NCBI GenBank assembly: GCA_964561525.1 | Contig: CAZLPY010000054.1 | Coordinates: 1-7,183 of the forward strand | Origin: CAZLPY01 sp964561525 | Lineage (GTDB): Bacteria > Patescibacteriota > UBA1384 > CAJBMM01 | DNA length: 7,183 nt | Reading direction: 5' to 3' | Shown: one piece after another, positions 5,386 through 7,183 of the stretch | Position numbering within the stretch: the first letter of the stretch is position 1 | Layout: every line of letters starts with the position of its first letter | Notes under the pieces: generated by a model | The model's input: the letters and a program-made list of their open reading frames with translations, nothing else | Databases searched by the model: none | Told to the model about the DNA's origin: nothing | Translations under genes and position numbers: made by a program

Positions 5386-6592
5386 TCACCAGCATATCCG
5401 AGCTGCTTTCCCGATGATCCGCTATCTCGACGAGACGGATCAGGTTTATTTGGATTCTGCCGCCACCAGCCAAAAACCCCGCGTTGTGATGAATGCAATG
5501 CAACGTTATTATGATTTGCATAATGCAAACCCACGTCGTGGCATCTCACATCTAAGTAGTCAGGCTTCCGAGTTGGTGGAGCGCGCGCGACAGACGGTGA
5601 CCAAGTTTATCAACGCACCATCTCGATCGGTCGTGTACACCAAAAACACCACCGAAGGCCTTAATATGGTCGTTCACGGCTGGGCGAATAAAATACTAAA
5701 AGCCGGTGATCAGATTATGTTAACTGAGATGGAACACCATGCAAACCTTATACCGTGGCAGGTCGTGGCAAAAGCCACTGGAGCTACGCTTATATTCATC
5801 TCCGTTGACGATGCTGGACAGATCGATCTAGCGCAATACAAGCGCCTGCTATCCGAGAAAACAAAAATAGTGGCCACTACGCACGTTTCAAATGTATTTG
5901 GCACCATTATGCCGATCAAACAAATCGCTGCCGCTGCGCACCGAGTTGGCGCAATTGTAGTGGTTGACGGAGCACAAGCCGTTCCGCATATACCAGTCAA
6001 TGTGCAAGACCTCGACGCCGATTTTTATGCATTCTCATCTCATAAGATGTATGGTCCGACTGGGGTAGGCGTGCTATACGGTAAGGCTCAATTGCTAGAG
6101 CAAACTGACCCGTTACTGTACGGCGGATCAATGATTAAACATGTTACTTTTGATCACGCTACATTAGACGATCCACCACACAAATTCGAGGGCGGGACAC
6201 AGGACGTAGCCGGCGCGCTTGGCCTTGAAGCGGCGATCGCTTTTTTGCAGCAATTTAGGTGGGATGATATTCAAACTCATCAAACAATGCTGACCCGGCG
6301 GCTTGTTCGGGGTTTAGCGGGCGTGGTTAAAATTCATGCACCTGCAAATCTGCAAAATCACAGCTCTATTATCTCTCTATCGCACCACCATATTCACCCG
6401 CATGATCTTAATCAGGTACTTGATCTGAACAGCGTTTACGTGCGATCTGGACACCATTGTGCCGAGCCACTGATGACGAAGCTTGGGTTACCCGGCACAA
6501 CACGCATTAGTGTTGGCATCTATAATAATGCGACAGATATTGATCGAGCAGTCGACAGCGTCAAACAAGCGGTGCAGAAATTTCATGAGTAA
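5372..6592 (+). CDS. sufS: SufS, PLP-dependent cysteine desulfurase (group II)
   Basis: A 406-residue aminotransferase class V enzyme that removes sulfur from L-cysteine and holds it as a persulfide. PLP-site residues are H122 in EMEHHANLIPW, D199 in VVDGAQ and Lys225 in SSHKMYGPTG, which forms the Schiff base. The catalytic cysteine is C363 in RSGHHCAEP, the short loop of group II enzymes. HPHD (342-345) puts His344 at 19 residues before the catalytic Cys, the spacing of the zinc-swapping His in B. subtilis SufS, which fits the SufU gene next door. KFEGGTQ stands where many SufS proteins have RFEAGTP, a mild variant. ATG 5372 lies within the sufD end (14-bp overlap) and has no Shine-Dalgarno, so translation probably depends on coupling to sufD. 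A TTG at 5363 is the alternative start. Confidence 0.97.
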   Translation: MSLPNHQHIRAAFPMIRYLDETDQVYLDSAATSQKPRVVMNAMQRYYDLHNANPRRGISHLSSQASELVERARQTVTKFINAPSRSVVYTKNTTEGLNMVVHGWANKILKAGDQIMLTEMEHHANLIPWQVVAKATGATLIFISVDDAGQIDLAQYKRLLSEKTKIVATTHVSNVFGTIMPIKQIAAAAHRVGAIVVVDGAQAVPHIPVNVQDLDADFYAFSSHKMYGPTGVGVLYGKAQLLEQTDPLLYGGSMIKHVTFDHATLDDPPHKFEGGTQDVAGALGLEAAIAFLQQFRWDDIQTHQTMLTRRLVRGLAGVVKIHAPANLQNHSSIISLSHHHIHPHDLNQVLDLNSVYVRSGHHCAEPLMTKLGLPGTTRISVGIYNNATDIDRAVDSVKQAVQKFHE

Positions 6593-7001
6593 TGATCTTA
6601 ATCAACTGTACCGTGACACTTTGCTGGATTACGCAGCCCAGTCAAGAATGATTAAGCGTCTCAGTAATCCTTCGTGGACCGACGAACAGTTCAATCCGAG
6701 CTGTGGAGATCGGGTGATTTTAGATGCACGAATTGATGGGGCCGAGCTGCGATTAGGAGGAGCGGTAAGTGGTTGCTCGATTTGTCAGGCTTCTTTTGCG
6801 CTGATGCTGCAGTACCTAGACATCCTCGGGGCTGCCGTCATCGCAGACGTGCATCGTATGGTTACTGCCGGCGAGATATCTGAAGCAATTGCCGGAACCG
6901 ATCTCGAATCATTGCAAGGAGTATCGCAATTTCCAGCACGGGTAGGATGTGCTTTATTGCCATGGAACGCACTGCAAAGTGGCTTAAAGAGGGTAGCGTG
7001 A
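6585..7001 (+). CDS. sufU: SufU, zinc-dependent sulfurtransferase partner of SufS
   Basis: A 138-residue IscU-fold protein. The start at ATG 6585 gives the family N-terminus (LYRDTLLDYAAQSRMIKRL), overlapping the sufS stop by 8 bp. The frame stays open further upstream inside sufS, but that extension is not homologous. Visible ligands are C40 and D42 in NPSCGD, C64 in SGCSIC, and C122 in RVGCALLPWNAL, matching the C41/D43/C66/C128 set of B. subtilis SufU. The 57 residues between C64 and C122 exceed the gap in E. coli IscU and fit the SufU insertion, and the IscU-specific His next to the last Cys is absent. These features favour a sulfur relay from SufS to SufB over a cluster scaffold. C67 is an extra cysteine three residues after C64. 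No clear Shine-Dalgarno precedes it, so coupling to sufS is likely. Confidence 0.94.
   Translation: MSNDLNQLYRDTLLDYAAQSRMIKRLSNPSWTDEQFNPSCGDRVILDARIDGAELRLGGAVSGCSICQASFALMLQYLDILGAAVIADVHRMVTAGEISEAIAGTDLESLQGVSQFPARVGCALLPWNALQSGLKRVA
6986..6993 (+). promoter_or_regulatory. Ribosome binding site of the sufT-like gene
   Basis: AAAGAGGG lies 4 nt upstream of GTG 6998, inside the sufU coding sequence. It decides the GTG start, which overlaps the sufU stop as GTGA. Confidence 0.65.
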
Positions 7002-7183
7002 AAAAAGATCCTCAACTGATGTGCTTATTAGCAGAAGCCAAAGACCCGGAGTTGCATCAATCAATCGTTGACCTTGGCCTGATCTACGGGGCGGTACTAA
7101 AAAGAGGCGCGGCGCACATTACGATGACACTGACAACACCGCTCTGCCCGCTTGCTCCTGAGATGCACCGTATGATTGAGTCA
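6998..7183 (+). CDS. SufT-like DUF59/MIP18-family Fe-S maturation protein (partial, 3' end outside window)
   Basis: The first 62 codons are visible before the right edge. The sequence shows the DUF59 pattern: an early KDPELHQSIVDLGLIYG, then a beta strand reading HITMTLTTPLCPLAPE. The cysteine of that TTPxCP motif is the conserved DUF59 cysteine. SufT and related MIP18 proteins help deliver or mature Fe-S clusters on target proteins, and their genes often close SUF operons. GTG 6998 overlaps the sufU stop by 4 bp with a good ribosome binding site, so it is the last seen member of the same coupled message. Because the end is missing, a fusion to a further domain (for example a P-loop Nbp35/Mrp ATPase, as in ApbC proteins with an N-terminal DUF59) cannot be excluded. 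Confidence 0.85.
   Translation, partial: MKKDPQLMCLLAEAKDPELHQSIVDLGLIYGAVLKRGAAHITMTLTTPLCPLAPEMHRMIES

Noticed and set aside
6483..6584. Upstream extension of the SufU frame into sufS
   Set aside because: The extra 34 residues overlap the end of SufS in another frame and do not resemble any SufU N-terminus; ATG 6585 gives the family start.

Overview
The window is bacterial, and every confident gene is on the plus strand. UGA, UAA and UAG all act as stops, so the genetic code is standard (table 11) rather than the UGA-recoded code of Gracilibacteria/Absconditabacteria. Base composition looks moderate (by eye mid-40s % GC, not computed). A membrane-anchored DsbA-like protein, a bactofilin-type membrane C-terminus, very short genes and heavily overlapping gene junctions remind me of Patescibacteria/CPR, perhaps Saccharibacteria-like. 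That is inference from gene style; no marker gene here proves it.

Left part (1-1621), accessory envelope and redox genes. First comes the C-terminal end of a multi-pass membrane protein that runs off the left edge. Next are a 90-residue protein with two CxxC pairs (probably zinc-binding), a membrane-anchored thiol-disulfide oxidoreductase with a CPTC active site, and a 70-residue precursor with a signal peptide and a histidine-rich tail, preceded by the strongest Shine-Dalgarno site in the window.

Right part (1622-7183), a SUF iron-sulfur cluster assembly operon in the order rrf2 - sufC - sufB - sufD - sufS - sufU - sufT-like (DUF59/MIP18), the last gene cut by the window edge. Every junction overlaps or is separated by about 1 nt, so the operon reads as one translationally coupled message. 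SufS takes sulfur from cysteine, and SufU (the zinc-binding type, not SufE) relays the persulfide. SufB-SufC-SufD is the ATP-driven scaffold, and the DUF59 protein probably helps mature target proteins. The key catalytic residues I looked for are present in all of them.

Regulation: the intergenic stretch before rrf2 (about 1622-1729) holds an AT-rich -10-like element sitting inside a perfect 7-bp inverted repeat (AAACTAG-N13-CTAGTTT). This is the natural candidate for an autoregulatory operator of the Rrf2 protein, which has three cysteines and a histidine placed as in cluster-binding IscR-type regulators but with wider spacing.

I see no tRNA, rRNA, CRISPR array, insertion sequence or convincing intrinsic terminator. 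The least described items are the His-rich exported mini-protein just before the SUF operon, the small (CxxC)2 protein, and the operator plus the unusual ligand spacing of the regulator.
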